From Basilea psittacipulmonis DSM 24701 (GTDB lineage Bacteria; Pseudomonadota; Gammaproteobacteria; Burkholderiales; Burkholderiaceae_B), in NCBI RefSeq assembly GCF_000743945.1, contig NZ_CP009238.1, forward strand, positions 1,895,070 to 1,959,069: DNA of 64,000 bases, written 5' to 3'. The first letter of the stretch is position 1. Each line of letters opens with the position of its first letter. The position numbers were made by a program, and so were the translations under genes. Positions 8,702-18,783 of this stretch are shown in pieces. The notes beneath the pieces are model-generated. The model ran no database searches. It had not been told where the DNA came from and saw only the letters and a list, made by a program, of their open reading frames with translations.

Positions 8702-9249
8702 CATCTATTCTCACTAAAAATATTTATCAAAGGGGTAGTCATCCTGACATCAATTGCATTAATGCCATCTATTATTTTAGTCCATCCTTAACGTTTTCGT
8801 TTATCCAGTGGACTCATTCCCTAGCTATCGATTATTTTTTGTTTACCCTCTTTTTTAAATCATCGCCTCACCCACCACGTGTTTTTTTTGGGCAAAAAAA
8901 GGATAAAAAAAAGCACCATGAATGTTCATGGTGCCAAAAAATCCGTTTCTTTATTAGGGGAGGGAAAAGAGAGAAACCAAAACGGATTATACCAAGTCTT
9001 ACATTGCATTCTTACTTGATACACTTACTAAGTCTCCTATTTTTGAATAAAGTTTCATCAAAAGCCCATAAAAATTGTAACAAATTGTAAACCTCCGTCG
9101 TTTACATTGCGTTTGCACACTTTTGCAACCCTCTTTTCAACCGCCATTACCTTGATTTTAAAAATATTTATAAATGCACTGCAAACACAACGCTGATGGA
9201 ACTTCTAGTGCTAAAATACAAACTTAACCTTTATAGCAGGGGGCAGTAT
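8702..9249. other. Intergenic region between gst and Nudix gene
   Basis: This 548-bp gap contains no convincing gene. A 150-codon plus-strand frame here has no ribosome site or family features. It holds a strong hairpin with a minus-strand U-tract (candidate small RNA, listed separately) and an inverted repeat GTAAAC/GTTTAC at 9087-9105 that could be an operator for the Nudix-glmUS operon. Confidence 0.6.
8905..8980 (-). ncRNA. Candidate small RNA or orphan terminator
   Basis: On the minus strand a perfect 10-bp stem (8925-8934 with 8913-8922) is followed by eight T. No minus-strand gene lies upstream for it to terminate. A TATAAT sits at 8991-8986 on the same strand, but no good -35 is seen. 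The putative RNA of about 75 nt begins with a pyrimidine-rich stretch containing CCCTCCCC, which could pair with Shine-Dalgarno sequences. An inverted repeat ATCCGTTT/AAACGGAT (8980-8987 and 8941-8948) overlaps the -10. This is inference from sequence only; it could be just a terminator. Confidence 0.35.
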
Positions 9250-10035
9250 ATGCTATTACAAGACTTGTTTACGAAAATCTATTTTGAATTTCAATCACTA
9301 CCTACCAGTAACAGCAAGACGTTACTATTTCAAGGAAGACCTATTGGAAACATTACTGAACAAGCAAGTCAGGCACTCTGCCAAGCGAACCTAGCTCGAG
9401 ACCAATCTACCCAACTCCATCTTGATTATAAAAACCCGCATATCTGGGATGAAGTAGCGTTATGCCTAAAAGAAGCACATCTTTTACGTGGGTGGCGAAA
9501 CGAAAAAGTCGATATTTGGGACAAAGAACAATCTATCGGAGCAATAGAACGCACTGCAACAAGACCTTTAGGCTTACGAACGCAAGCCGTTCATTTGCAC
9601 GCGATCACAAGAAGTGGTTATATCTGGTTAGGGCAAAGGGCGTTGACCAAATCCACCGATCCTGGAAAATGGGACACCACTGCAGGTGGATTAGTCAGTT
9701 ATGGCGAGTCTGTCAAACAAGCCTTATATCGTGAAAGCTGGGAAGAGGCAGGATTACCTCAAAATCGAATTCGACAAATCGGTCCTGTATATAATATATG
9801 TCGTGTTCATCGTCGCTTACCCGAGGGCTTTCAAGTTGAAGATATGTTAGTCATGAAATGTTTTCTGGCTGATGGCGTGGTACCCACCAATCAAGATGGC
9901 GAAGTTAGCTGTTTTAAGGCATATACCCAGAATGAGGTGGTTCAGTTAATCGAGGCGGGTCAAGTCTCTAATGAGGCGGCGTTGATTCTATTACATGACT
10001 TTTTAAATGAAAAACATGACCGTTTCTTGCGGTAA
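9250..10035 (+). CDS. Nudix hydrolase with N-terminal DUF4743-like domain
   Basis: The 261-residue product has a Nudix box near residues 145-167: Gly, five residues, Glu, then RESWEEAGL. This is the Mg2+ and pyrophosphate-cleaving motif. The N-terminal 110 residues resemble the DUF4743 extension found in Nudix proteins related to yeast YJR142W and thiamine pyrophosphokinase fusions. Such enzymes are reported to act on damaged thiamine diphosphate, but the substrate here is an inference. An in-frame start exists at 9196, but the ATG at 9250 has AGGGGG 6 bases upstream and is preferred. It lies 40 bp before glmU and is probably the first gene of the glmU-glmS-pabBC operon. Confidence 0.82.
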   Translation: MLLQDLFTKIYFEFQSLPTSNSKTLLFQGRPIGNITEQASQALCQANLARDQSTQLHLDYKNPHIWDEVALCLKEAHLLRGWRNEKVDIWDKEQSIGAIERTATRPLGLRTQAVHLHAITRSGYIWLGQRALTKSTDPGKWDTTAGGLVSYGESVKQALYRESWEEAGLPQNRIRQIGPVYNICRVHRRLPEGFQVEDMLVMKCFLADGVVPTNQDGEVSCFKAYTQNEVVQLIEAGQVSNEAALILLHDFLNEKHDRFLR

Positions 10036-10075
10036 TTGTATAAAATGAAGCCGTACCTATTTTTGTAGAGATAAT

Positions 10076-11467
10076 ATGAAACTAAATATTGTGATATTGG
10101 CCGCGGGCATGGGCAAACGCATGAATTCATCCAAGCCAAAAGTGCTACACACTATCGCTGGCAAACCCATGATTCAACACGTCATTGATACGGCAAGAAG
10201 ATTGTCACCTGAACGCATCATCATTGTCGTGGGACATCAAGCAGATGCTATCCAAGAAGCCTTGGCTGGACAAAACGACTTGTTTTTTGCTTCCCAATCT
10301 CCCCAACTAGGTACAGGACATGCGGTTCTTCAGGCCGTTCCTTATTTGGAAGAAAGTAGTGATGATATTGCTCGCTTATCTGATGTCACGCTTATTTTGT
10401 ATGGCGATGTGCCTTTGGTACAGCCTGACACATTACACGCATTACTGAACATTCGACAAGACGATCTTGCTTTATTAACCGAAAACCTTTCCGATCCGAC
10501 TGGCTATGGACGTATTATTAGAAATGGTTCAGGTCACATCCAACGTATTGTCGAGCAAAAAGATGCCAGCCCTGCTGAACGCGAGATTAATGAAGTCAAT
10601 ACTGGCATGATGGCGGTCAACACGCGTTTACTAAAAAAATGGTTAGGTCAGCTCACTAATGATAATGCTCAAGGTGAATACTATCTAACCGATATTATCG
10701 CCATGGCGGTGGAAGAAAAACACCTCATCCACAGCACCCAACCTCAACATGGCTGGGAAACATTAGGGGTCAATAATCGCTTGCAACAAGCCCAGTTGGA
10801 ACATACTTGGCAGCGTGAACAGGCCCGTCGCGTCTTAAATCAAGGGGTAGCCTTAGCCGATCCCTATCATTTCAATTTAAGAGGCGAGTTAATTTGTGGC
10901 AAAGATGTTTTTATCGATGTCGGCTGTTTATTTGAGGGCAAAGTTGAATTAGGTGATGATGTTCATATCGGTCCCTATTGTGTCATCCGTTCATCAAAAA
11001 TCGCTTCTGGAACAGTGATTGACGCATTTAGTCATATAGACGAGGCTGAAATCGGTGAACACGCTAAAATCGGGCCTTACGCAAGACTAAGACCTAGTAC
11101 AAAAATCGCTCATCACGCTCACGTTGGCAATTTTACCGAACTCAAGAAAACCCATTTAGGCCCTTATTCCAAAGCCAACCATCTATCTTACTTAGGAGAT
11201 GCCGAGATTGGCGAACACGTAAACATCGGTGCGGGCACCATTACTTGTAATTACGATGGGGTCAACAAATTTAAAACCATTATCGAAGATCAAGCGTTTA
11301 TCGGTTCAGACACCCAATTAGTCGCCCCTGTCACCGTTAAAGCAGGCTCAACCATTGCTGCAGGCACCACGGTTTGGAAAGATACGGTAGCTGACGCATT
11401 AACGCTCAATCGCAAAACACAAGAAACCAATGCCTCTTGGCAACGTCCAAAAAAACAAAAGAAATAA
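10076..11467 (+). CDS. glmU: Bifunctional GlcN-1-P acetyltransferase / UDP-GlcNAc pyrophosphorylase
   Basis: GlmU makes UDP-N-acetylglucosamine for peptidoglycan and lipopolysaccharide. The 463-residue protein has the N-terminal uridylyltransferase fold, with LAAGMGKRM and SKPKVLH in the first 25 residues, LGTGHAV near 80, YGDVPL near 110 and NTGMM near 180. A left-handed beta-helix of hexapeptide repeats follows from about 255. The acetyltransferase site ([17 protein letters not shown], with the catalytic His) lies near 340-356, and [11 protein letters not shown] follows. Length matches the family. It is 40 bp downstream of the Nudix gene and about 60 bp before glmS, so the last two steps of the hexosamine pathway are neighbours. 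Confidence 0.97.
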   Translation: MKLNIVILAAGMGKRMNSSKPKVLHTIAGKPMIQHVIDTARRLSPERIIIVVGHQADAIQEALAGQNDLFFASQSPQLGTGHAVLQAVPYLEESSDDIARLSDVTLILYGDVPLVQPDTLHALLNIRQDDLALLTENLSDPTGYGRIIRNGSGHIQRIVEQKDASPAEREINEVNTGMMAVNTRLLKKWLGQLTNDNAQGEYYLTDIIAMAVEEKHLIHSTQPQHGWETLGVNNRLQQAQLEHTWQREQARRVLNQGVALADPYHFNLRGELICGKDVFIDVGCLFEGKVELGDDVHIGPYCVIRSSKIASGTVIDAFSHIDEAEIGEHAKIGPYARLRPSTKIAHHAHVGNFTELKKTHLGPYSKANHLSYLGDAEIGEHVNIGAGTITCNYDGVNKFKTIIEDQAFIGSDTQLVAPVTVKAGSTIAAGTTVWKDTVADALTLNRKTQETNASWQRPKKQKK

Positions 11468-11528
11468 CGTTCGTTGAGATGAATTCGTTTAAAATATTCA
11501 ACACCTATTAATTTTGCAAAGGGCGGTT

Positions 11529-13361
11529 ATGTGCGGTATTGTTGGTGCCATTTCTCATAAAAACATTGTCAATATTTTAGTTGATGGTCTAAAACGCTTA
11601 GAGTACAGGGGATATGACTCCTGTGGTGTGGCTGTGCTGAACCAAAAACAGCTCACTCGTACTCGAAGTGTTAAACGAGTCTCCGATCTGGAAGCTCAGG
11701 TTAATCAGTTACACCTAAGTGCTGAAATAGGCATTGCCCATACACGTTGGGCCACCCATGGCATCCCCGAAACCTATAATGCTCACCCTCATTTTTCCGA
11801 TCCCGATGAAACCAAAGCACGTATTGCATTGGTCCACAACGGCATTATCGAAAACTATGAAAGCATTCGCACTTCTTTGCAAGAGAAAGGACGCCAATTC
11901 GTCAGTGATACCGATTCAGAAGTCATCGCCCATCTTATTGATGATATGTATGAGGGCGATATTTTTGAGGCCGTTACCCAAGCGGTTAAACGCCTAAAAG
12001 GTGCTTATTCTATCGCCGTTATTTGCAAAGACGAGCCAGAAAAATTAATTGGAGCACGCTTTGGTTCCCCTTTAGTGGTGGGACTGGGCACGCATGAAAA
12101 CTTTTTAGCCTCTGATGCTTTGGCTTTGGCACAGGTCACTAACCAAATTATCTATATTCAGGATGGCGATATTGTCTGTTTAGATACCGAACACGTCATC
12201 ATTCACGATGCAGATAATCATCTTGTCCAAAGAGACGTTAACACCGTTACTGGCCATGATAATGCCGTGTCGTTAGGCCCTTATCAGCATTACATGCAAA
12301 AAGAGATTTTCGAGCAACCGCGTGCATTAGGAGATACTTTACAAGATATTTTGGAGATCGATCCTATTATCTTTGGCGATGCGGCCCCCGCTATTTTTAA
12401 AGATACACGACGCATTATTTTCTTGGCTTGTGGTACAAGTTACTACGCGGCACTGACGGCAAAATACTGGATTGAATCGATTGCCAAGATACATTGTGAT
12501 GTTGAAATTGCCAGTGAATTTCGTTATCGCGATCCCATTGCAGATCCAGACGCTCTGGTCATCACCATCTCTCAATCAGGTGAAACCGCCGATACCTTAA
12601 CGGCTTTGGCGTATGCGAAACATTTAGGCATGCTTAAAACACTAACAATTTGCAATGTCAAAACCAGTGCGATGGTTCGTGAATGCACCTTACATTTCAT
12701 CACAAAAGCAGGTGTGGAAATCGGGGTTGCCTCTACTAAAGCCTTTACCACCCAGTTGTTATCTTTGTTTTTGCTCGCCTTATCTTTAGCAAAAAGCCAA
12801 CATCGTTTAAGCATCGAACAAGAAAATCACTATCTAAAACAGATTCGCCATTTACCTAGTGCCGTCAGTTCGGTGTTGAATATCGAACCCCAAATAAAAT
12901 TATGGGCTAATCAGTTTGCCAATAAAGAAAACGCCTTGTTCTTAGGGCGTGGCATCCATTACCCTATCGCTTTGGAGGGGGCCTTAAAGCTAAAAGAAAT
13001 TTCCTATATCCATGCAGAAGCTTATCCTGCAGGCGAGCTAAAACATGGACCATTGGCCTTGATCACCGAACAAATGCCTGTGGTGACCGTGGCACCCAAT
13101 GATGAGTTACTGGAAAAACTAAAATCTAATATGCAAGAGGTCCGTGCAAGAGGCGGTAAACTCTATATCTTTGCAGATGCCGATAGTCATATCATTGAGC
13201 AAGACGGCACTCACGTCATCAAAATGCCTGAACACTATGGCAAACTTTCTCCGATTTTACACACCGTTGCACTACAATTACTGGCCTATCATACAGCGGT
13301 TGCACGTGGCACAGATGTCGATAAACCTAGAAACCTAGCCAAAAGCGTGACGGTAGAATAA
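11529..13361 (+). CDS. glmS: Glutamine-fructose-6-phosphate aminotransferase (isomerizing)
   Basis: GlmS makes glucosamine-6-phosphate from fructose-6-phosphate and glutamine, the entry step to amino sugars. The product begins MCGIVGA, so Cys2 becomes the N-terminal nucleophile; this fixes the ATG at 11529 rather than an upstream TTG at 11514. Motifs visible are [15 protein letters not shown], two SIS sugar-isomerase domains (about 285-425 and 455-595) with ACGTSYYA and SQSGETADT, and the conserved C-terminus [17 protein letters not shown] lies just upstream. Its TAA overlaps the pabBC ATG by one base, indicating translational coupling. No glmS ribozyme is expected in this group and none was seen. 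Confidence 0.97.
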   Translation: MCGIVGAISHKNIVNILVDGLKRLEYRGYDSCGVAVLNQKQLTRTRSVKRVSDLEAQVNQLHLSAEIGIAHTRWATHGIPETYNAHPHFSDPDETKARIALVHNGIIENYESIRTSLQEKGRQFVSDTDSEVIAHLIDDMYEGDIFEAVTQAVKRLKGAYSIAVICKDEPEKLIGARFGSPLVVGLGTHENFLASDALALAQVTNQIIYIQDGDIVCLDTEHVIIHDADNHLVQRDVNTVTGHDNAVSLGPYQHYMQKEIFEQPRALGDTLQDILEIDPIIFGDAAPAIFKDTRRIIFLACGTSYYAALTAKYWIESIAKIHCDVEIASEFRYRDPIADPDALVITISQSGETADTLTALAYAKHLGMLKTLTICNVKTSAMVRECTLHFITKAGVEIGVASTKAFTTQLLSLFLLALSLAKSQHRLSIEQENHYLKQIRHLPSAVSSVLNIEPQIKLWANQFANKENALFLGRGIHYPIALEGALKLKEISYIHAEAYPAGELKHGPLALITEQMPVVTVAPNDELLEKLKSNMQEVRARGGKLYIFADADSHIIEQDGTHVIKMPEHYGKLSPILHTVALQLLAYHTAVARGTDVDKPRNLAKSVTVE

Positions 13362-15118
13362 TGGCTACGTTTGCCTTACTCGATGATATTCGTAACGGTC
13401 AAGCACGCCTTTTTACCCAGTGGCAATATCGAGATCGTCTGCTTGCCAGTCAGGTTGACCTTATCGATGAACGTCTAAAAAAAGGCTTTGATCAGTCTTT
13501 GTTTTGTACACTGAGAATCCCTTATGAGTTCGGCACAGACTTACACGGCATCACACAAACGCAGACACCTTTGTATATTGATTGGTACAAAAAACAACGT
13601 CTTTTAAATGAAGCCGATATTCAAGATTTTTTTTCCTCACAGGCTAAGCCCCAACCCAGTGCCTTACTTCATGCAAGATTAAAAAATAGCCAAGCACATT
13701 TTATCGAGCAGATTCATCGCATTCACGAGCATATTCGGGCAGGCGATGTTTATCAAATTAATTACACAGACGAACTAAGTGCGTCTTTCTTTGGTGATCC
13801 GATTTACTTTTATCAAAAGCTCAGAGACGCTCAGCCCGCCCCGTTTGCAAGCCTTATGTATCATCCCGATGACGGCTATACCTTATGCTTATCACCAGAA
13901 TGTTTTTTACGCATCGAGGGCGATCTCATCAGCACTGAACCCATGAAAGGCACTGCCCCAACGCCCTCTCATCCTGACGAGCTACCTCAAGCTATTAAGG
14001 CCCTACAGCAAGATAGCAAGAATCGTGCTGAAAACACCATGATTGTGGATTTACTCAGAAATGATTTATCCCAATTATCGATACCATTTGGGGTACGTTG
14101 TGACGATCTCTTCAAAGTGGAGGCACATGGATCGGTATTGCAGATGACGAGCAAAGTACAAGCCGTTTTACCTCCTCACACCTCCTTTGCTCATATTCTC
14201 AAATCTTGTTTTCCTTGTGGTTCCATTACCGGGGCTCCTAAACGTATGGCCATGAAGATTATTCGCTCCTTAGAAAATCGAGAGCGAGGCCTATACACAG
14301 GAAGCATCGGCTTTTTGGAACCTAGCACCTCTGATCAAATCGCTCAAGGTACGTTAAATGTTGTCATTCGGACGATCTGTATTCAAGGACATAAAGCGAC
14401 ACTTGGGCTGGGTGCAGGTATTACCATAGGTAGCGATGCTCACGATGAATATCAAGAATGCTTACTAAAAGGTAAATTTATCAAAGATGCCCAAAATATC
14501 GGACTGATCGAGACCATGCCAATTAAAAATGGCAGGATTGTTGATTGGGCGTTACACATGGCACGATTACAACATAGTGCCACAGCATTAGGTATCGCCT
14601 TTGAAAAACCGAATCATCCCCTCATCACAAACGCCACAGCCAATGCCTATCGCCTTCATTTACGCTCAGATGGGACGATTCAAGGAGAGGAAAAATATAT
14701 CCCGCCACTAAGTGGTGAACAGTTTTACAGCATCTGGGAAACGCCTTTTGAGCCTACCAATGCCCTACGTCGGCACAAAATCGACCAGCGTCATCACTAT
14801 GATCAAATAACACAATGGGCCATTGAGCAACAGTCTTTTGATGCTTTGATTTTTAATGAGTCAGGTTATTTGTTAGAGGGATCTCGCACAAACGTTATCC
14901 TACAACTTGAAGAGGGAGAATGGGTCACGCCTAGCCTGTCTCTAGACATTCTTCCTGGCATTGCGAGACAAAAAATTTTAGCCAATCCCTCTTTATACCT
15001 GCCAACAACGCAGATCATTGAACACGATCAAATCACCCGTTCAATGCTTAAAAACGCTAAAAAAGTAATCTTATGCAATCATCTCAGAGGCCTCATTCCT
15101 GTCTCATTAAGGAACTAG
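13361..15118 (+). CDS. pabB: Fused aminodeoxychorismate synthase component I / 4-amino-4-deoxychorismate lyase
   Basis: This 585-residue fusion joins two steps of p-aminobenzoate synthesis for folate. Residues 1-375 are PabB-like (chorismate-binding fold), with the PMKGTAPT motif, AENTMIVDLLRND, GSITGAPK and the GLGAGITIGSD end. Residues about 385-585 are a PabC-like class IV aminotransferase domain, with a LRRHKIDQR segment supplying the likely PLP lysine, NESGYLLEGSRTN, and a late LPGIAR. PabA (the glutaminase) is not in this window. The start codon overlaps the glmS stop by one base. Such fusions are common in betaproteobacteria. Confidence 0.92.
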   Translation: MATFALLDDIRNGQARLFTQWQYRDRLLASQVDLIDERLKKGFDQSLFCTLRIPYEFGTDLHGITQTQTPLYIDWYKKQRLLNEADIQDFFSSQAKPQPSALLHARLKNSQAHFIEQIHRIHEHIRAGDVYQINYTDELSASFFGDPIYFYQKLRDAQPAPFASLMYHPDDGYTLCLSPECFLRIEGDLISTEPMKGTAPTPSHPDELPQAIKALQQDSKNRAENTMIVDLLRNDLSQLSIPFGVRCDDLFKVEAHGSVLQMTSKVQAVLPPHTSFAHILKSCFPCGSITGAPKRMAMKIIRSLENRERGLYTGSIGFLEPSTSDQIAQGTLNVVIRTICIQGHKATLGLGAGITIGSDAHDEYQECLLKGKFIKDAQNIGLIETMPIKNGRIVDWALHMARLQHSATALGIAFEKPNHPLITNATANAYRLHLRSDGTIQGEEKYIPPLSGEQFYSIWETPFEPTNALRRHKIDQRHHYDQITQWAIEQQSFDALIFNESGYLLEGSRTNVILQLEEGEWVTPSLSLDILPGIARQKILANPSLYLPTTQIIEHDQITRSMLKNAKKVILCNHLRGLIPVSLRN

Positions 15119-15131
15119 CGACTATCGCACC

Positions 15132-15225
15132 CCTCACACGGTTTTTTGCATTAAGGTATCCCGCCTTCCAATCAGATCCTGCGATGAAAAATTAACGCCT
15201 CATGCAGCTTTTCGCATCAAGGTAT
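15132..15225. repeat. Decayed duplicate of the MFS gene 3' end
   Basis: Positions 15132-15159 match 15198-15225 (the last codons of the MFS gene) at 22 of 28 bases without gaps, with a period of 66 bp. The copy lies in the short gap between the convergent pabBC and MFS genes. Confidence 0.55.
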
Positions 15226-16384
15226 TGGCCACTACCATCCCCATGCCTTGTATCATCAGCAACGCCACAACGGTATAAGGCCACTTCCCGACTTCATAAG
15301 CCAAGCCACATATAAACGCTCCTGCCGCACCACCAGCGTAAAAGCAAAGATAATAAATGCCAGAAGCCAGCGATCGCCCCTGTGTCACGTTCATCGCAAT
15401 GTAATTAATCGTGGCACTGTTCGCAATAAACACGCCTGAGGAAATCAAAATCAACGATAGAATCACCACCCAAACAGGGCTCATCAAACTGAGCAAGACA
15501 CCTGATACGGAAATGAGTACCGACAAGGTGGCGGTCATCGACCCACCAAAACGACTAATCATTTTTGCTGAAATCGGCGTAACCAGCATCCCCACTAAGT
15601 AAACAGCAAATACATTGGCCAAATCAGAGGCTGAGAAATAATAAGGGGCTTCAGCAAAGTGCAAATTAATATAAGTAAAACTACCCACCAACGAATACAT
15701 CACACAAAAACCCAACAAACATGCCGCAATAATATGAGGGTTGTGGATATGTGCCAACAACTGGATAAACGCTTGTTTTACGTTAGGTTTGGCCACAAAA
15801 TTTTCTGATTTTGGAAGATATTTAATCACGACCAAAGCACTTAAAAACGAGATAGCCGCCATCACGACATAAGCTTTTTGCCACCCTATCCAACTCGTCA
15901 TATTCCCGACCAAAAACCGTCCCAAAAAGCCACCCAATACCGTTCCAGAAACATAAAAACTCATCAGTTTCAAACGTAAGGTGCCACTAAACTCCTCGCC
16001 CACAAAAGCAATCAACACCACGGTAATACTGGGAATACACAAGCCTTGGAAGAATCGACACAGCCATATCTGCTGTTCCGTTTCTGCGTAGCTAATCATA
16101 AAAGTAGGCACACTTAATAAAAATATGGCACCAATAATAAATACGCGTCTGCCCAAGGCATCTGAAATCATCCCCATAAAAGGCGAAATCAAAGAAATCG
16201 CCAAAACCGTTGCACCTACTAACGATCCTGCCGTCACGGCATTAATTGACAAATCTTCTTGCAAAATCGGTAAGATAGATTGAATGGAGTACACCTGCAT
16301 AAAAGCAATCATACCCACACAGGCAACCGTCAACAACAATGCAATTTCTTGAGATTTTGAGTTTAAGTATTTACTTTGATCCAT
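15200..16384 (-). CDS. MFS transporter, YnfM-like exporter
   Basis: This 394-residue inner-membrane protein has twelve predicted helices and the MFS loop 2-3 signature, here SPFMGMISDALGRR near residues 67-80. The FFQGLCIPS helix resembles the E. coli YnfM/arabinose-efflux group of drug:H+ antiporters. The substrate is unknown. It is transcribed convergently with pabBC and its start lies 50 bp from the divergent rmuC start. A decayed copy of its 3' end sits 66 bp downstream (see findings). Confidence 0.85.
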   Translation of the reverse strand: MDQSKYLNSKSQEIALLLTVACVGMIAFMQVYSIQSILPILQEDLSINAVTAGSLVGATVLAISLISPFMGMISDALGRRVFIIGAIFLLSVPTFMISYAETEQQIWLCRFFQGLCIPSITVVLIAFVGEEFSGTLRLKLMSFYVSGTVLGGFLGRFLVGNMTSWIGWQKAYVVMAAISFLSALVVIKYLPKSENFVAKPNVKQAFIQLLAHIHNPHIIAACLLGFCVMYSLVGSFTYINLHFAEAPYYFSASDLANVFAVYLVGMLVTPISAKMISRFGGSMTATLSVLISVSGVLLSLMSPVWVVILSLILISSGVFIANSATINYIAMNVTQGRSLASGIYYLCFYAGGAAGAFICGLAYEVGKWPYTVVALLMIQGMGMVVANTLMRKAA

Positions 16385-16434
16385 GTCTTGACTACACTAT
16401 TAAGTTATTTGAAACAAATGAATATATAAAAAAC

Positions 16435-17769
16435 ATGACACTACTAAATATCTTATTAATGGTTTTTATTCTGCTGTTAATCATCTGCATCATTGGGTTA
16501 AAGTTGCGTCACAAAACCATCATAGACCAACAAACCCAAGCCATTCAAGACGGACAAACCCTAAATCAAGAATTACAACAACACATCGACACACAAAATG
16601 AAACCATTCGTCATTTAGAACAAAGCAAGAACCAATTAGATATTCAGCTTACTGCTGCCCAAACCCGCTTGCAAGAACGTGATGAGCGTTATCAAGCCTT
16701 GCAAGAACAGCTTAATGAAAGCAAAGCTATATTAGGAAAAGAGTTTGAAAACCTTGCCAATCGTATCTTTGAGAACAAATCCAAAGAAATGAATCACCAC
16801 AATGATCTCCAAATCACTCAGCTTTTACGCCCATTTCGAGAGCAGGTCGATCAGTTTCAAAAACGCATGAACGATATTCATGATGCCTCGTTAAAAGGCA
16901 ATGCCGCACTTAACCAAGAGATTCAACATTTAGTCAAATTCGGCACAAAAATGAATGAAGAGGCCCAAAACCTCACTCAGGCACTTAAAGGCAAGTCTCA
17001 AGTACGTGGTTTATGGGGCGAGATGCAACTTAGCAAAGCATTGGAAGAATCAGGCTTACAAAAAGGCGTGACCTATTCTGAACAAGATAGTTTTCAGCAT
17101 AATGGTCACACGCTAAGAACGGATTTTCTAATTCGTTTGCCTCAACGGAAATGTTTAATCATCGACAGCAAAGTGCAGTTAATTTCTTATCTTCGTTATT
17201 TTGAAGCAGCTGAACACGAGAAAGAGGCGTGTTTGAGCGAGTTTATTAAAGCCATTAAAACGCATATTGATGATTTAAGTCGTAAGGATTACCAAAGCAT
17301 TCCCGACCTCGATACCCCCAGTTATGTACTCATGTACCTCCCCATAGAATCCGCTTATATCGAAGCATTAAGTCAAGATGCCTCTATCTTCCAATATGGT
17401 CTCGATCGCAATGTTGTGATCGTTTCACGCAGCACCTTACTGCCTATTTTACGAACCGTCTCCAGCGTCTGGACTTTGGCTCAAAACAAAGATCTCATTG
17501 CCGACCTCTCCAAAACCGCCAATGATATGTTTGATACCGTTTATCGTTTAAGCGAACGCCTAAATAAATTAGGCTCTTCTATCAAAACCCTAACAAAAGG
17601 CTATAACGACACGATTACAGCGGTTGTTGGAAAACAAGGCCTACAAACCAAAATACAACAATTCCAACGTCTGTCTTCTCGTGTTCAAAAGGATTTTATT
17701 GAGCTTAACGAGATCGAAGATAATCTTGACACCGCTAAATTAGAAACATTTATTGACGAGCTGCCCTAA
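16435..17769 (+). CDS. rmuC: DNA recombination protein RmuC
   Basis: The 444-residue protein has an N-terminal membrane anchor (about residues 4-23), a long coiled coil (about 30-125), and the RmuC domain with a nuclease-like fold. That domain includes GKSQVRGLWGEMQL near 185-198, the RTDFLIRLP and IIDSKVQL segments carrying the PD-(D/E)xK-like residues, and RNVVIVSRSTLLPILRTV. RmuC limits DNA inversion at short repeats and is linked to genome stability, which is relevant given the many local repeats here. The ATG at 16435 is preferred over the upstream start at 16339, which would overlap the divergent MFS gene. lysO follows with no gap. Confidence 0.92.
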   Translation: MTLLNILLMVFILLLIICIIGLKLRHKTIIDQQTQAIQDGQTLNQELQQHIDTQNETIRHLEQSKNQLDIQLTAAQTRLQERDERYQALQEQLNESKAILGKEFENLANRIFENKSKEMNHHNDLQITQLLRPFREQVDQFQKRMNDIHDASLKGNAALNQEIQHLVKFGTKMNEEAQNLTQALKGKSQVRGLWGEMQLSKALEESGLQKGVTYSEQDSFQHNGHTLRTDFLIRLPQRKCLIIDSKVQLISYLRYFEAAEHEKEACLSEFIKAIKTHIDDLSRKDYQSIPDLDTPSYVLMYLPIESAYIEALSQDASIFQYGLDRNVVIVSRSTLLPILRTVSSVWTLAQNKDLIADLSKTANDMFDTVYRLSERLNKLGSSIKTLTKGYNDTITAVVGKQGLQTKIQQFQRLSSRVQKDFIELNEIEDNLDTAKLETFIDELP

Positions 17770-18702
17770 ATGAATGTCTTTGTACATGCGATTTTGCCTA
17801 TTTTTATCGCTTTGGCCTTAGGATTTGTCGCAGGACGAATCCTTTCTCATCGTTCACAACAGTTTTTGAGCAAGGCCCAAACCCTACTTATCTATATTTT
17901 GCTCCTGTGCATTGGCTTTGAGCTTAGTCATAATTTTCCGCATTTTTCAGCCATCAGCACTTATATAGGCTGGGGTGTCCTGTATGGTATCGTCACCAGT
18001 TTAGGCAGTTTCTTTGTCGTTTATTTGATTTATCGAACTCGTGCAAAAAAAACCACTCATGCGACTGAGACGACCACCCCTCCAACCGCCACCTTGCTTG
18101 ATGCGTGCTTACCTTGTGCGATTCCTATTCTTTTTTTCTTGGTGGGTGTTGCTTGTGCTAAATCGATGCAAGTATTAGATTTAAATACCGACCTTATCCC
18201 TAGTTCCGAACATATTCTTTGGTATCTTTTATTTTTAATTGGTAGCGATTTAAGTCGACAATTAAATCTATTGAAATTCCCCTCCAAACCTTTCCTATGG
18301 GTTCCTTTATTCAGCATATTGGGGGCTTACCTCGCCGCGATACTGTTATCATTCATCTCCGATTTAACTGTGTTACAAGCTGTTTTAGTCAGCAGTGGCA
18401 TGGGCTGGTATTCACTATCTGGGTCACTTATCAGCAGCCAATATCAAGCATCACTAGGCACCATCGCTTTATGCAGTGATCTGACACGCGAAATCCTATC
18501 CATCATTCTGATCTATGTATGGGGCCAAAAGCAAACACTAAGCTGTATTGCCTGTGCAGGGGCCACGGCAATGGACGTGACCTTGCCCATTATCAAAAAA
18601 AATACCGATCATTCATCCCTCGTATTAGCCTTGTATTCTGGCATTGTCATTAGCTTTGTTGTGCCATTATTACTGATGGCCACACTTTCCTTATTGCTGT
18701 AA
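17770..18702 (+). CDS. lysO: Lysine exporter of the LysO (YbjE) family
   Basis: This 310-residue membrane protein has about eight helices. It matches the LysO/DUF340 family: an N-terminal helical bundle, then a second half with the diagnostic SSGMGWYSLSG segment near residues 212-222 and a LCSDLTREI helix. LysO exports lysine and the toxic analogue thialysine. The ATG directly abuts the rmuC stop, so it is co-translated. A possible factor-independent hairpin (AGGGCG/CGCCCT, 18716-18733) lies just after it but lacks a T-run. Confidence 0.85.
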   Translation: MNVFVHAILPIFIALALGFVAGRILSHRSQQFLSKAQTLLIYILLLCIGFELSHNFPHFSAISTYIGWGVLYGIVTSLGSFFVVYLIYRTRAKKTTHATETTTPPTATLLDACLPCAIPILFFLVGVACAKSMQVLDLNTDLIPSSEHILWYLLFLIGSDLSRQLNLLKFPSKPFLWVPLFSILGAYLAAILLSFISDLTVLQAVLVSSGMGWYSLSGSLISSQYQASLGTIALCSDLTREILSIILIYVWGQKQTLSCIACAGATAMDVTLPIIKKNTDHSSLVLALYSGIVISFVVPLLLMATLSLLL

Positions 18703-18783
18703 AAAATAAGCTTAAAGGGCGGTCAAACGCCCTACGCCTCATTCGTACCTGTCGTTTACGCGTTCGTGCCATTCGGACACAAG

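Noticed and set aside
8638..9090. 150-codon plus-strand frame
   Set aside because: It overlaps the gst start and a hairpin, has low-complexity translation, and no ribosome site or family signature.
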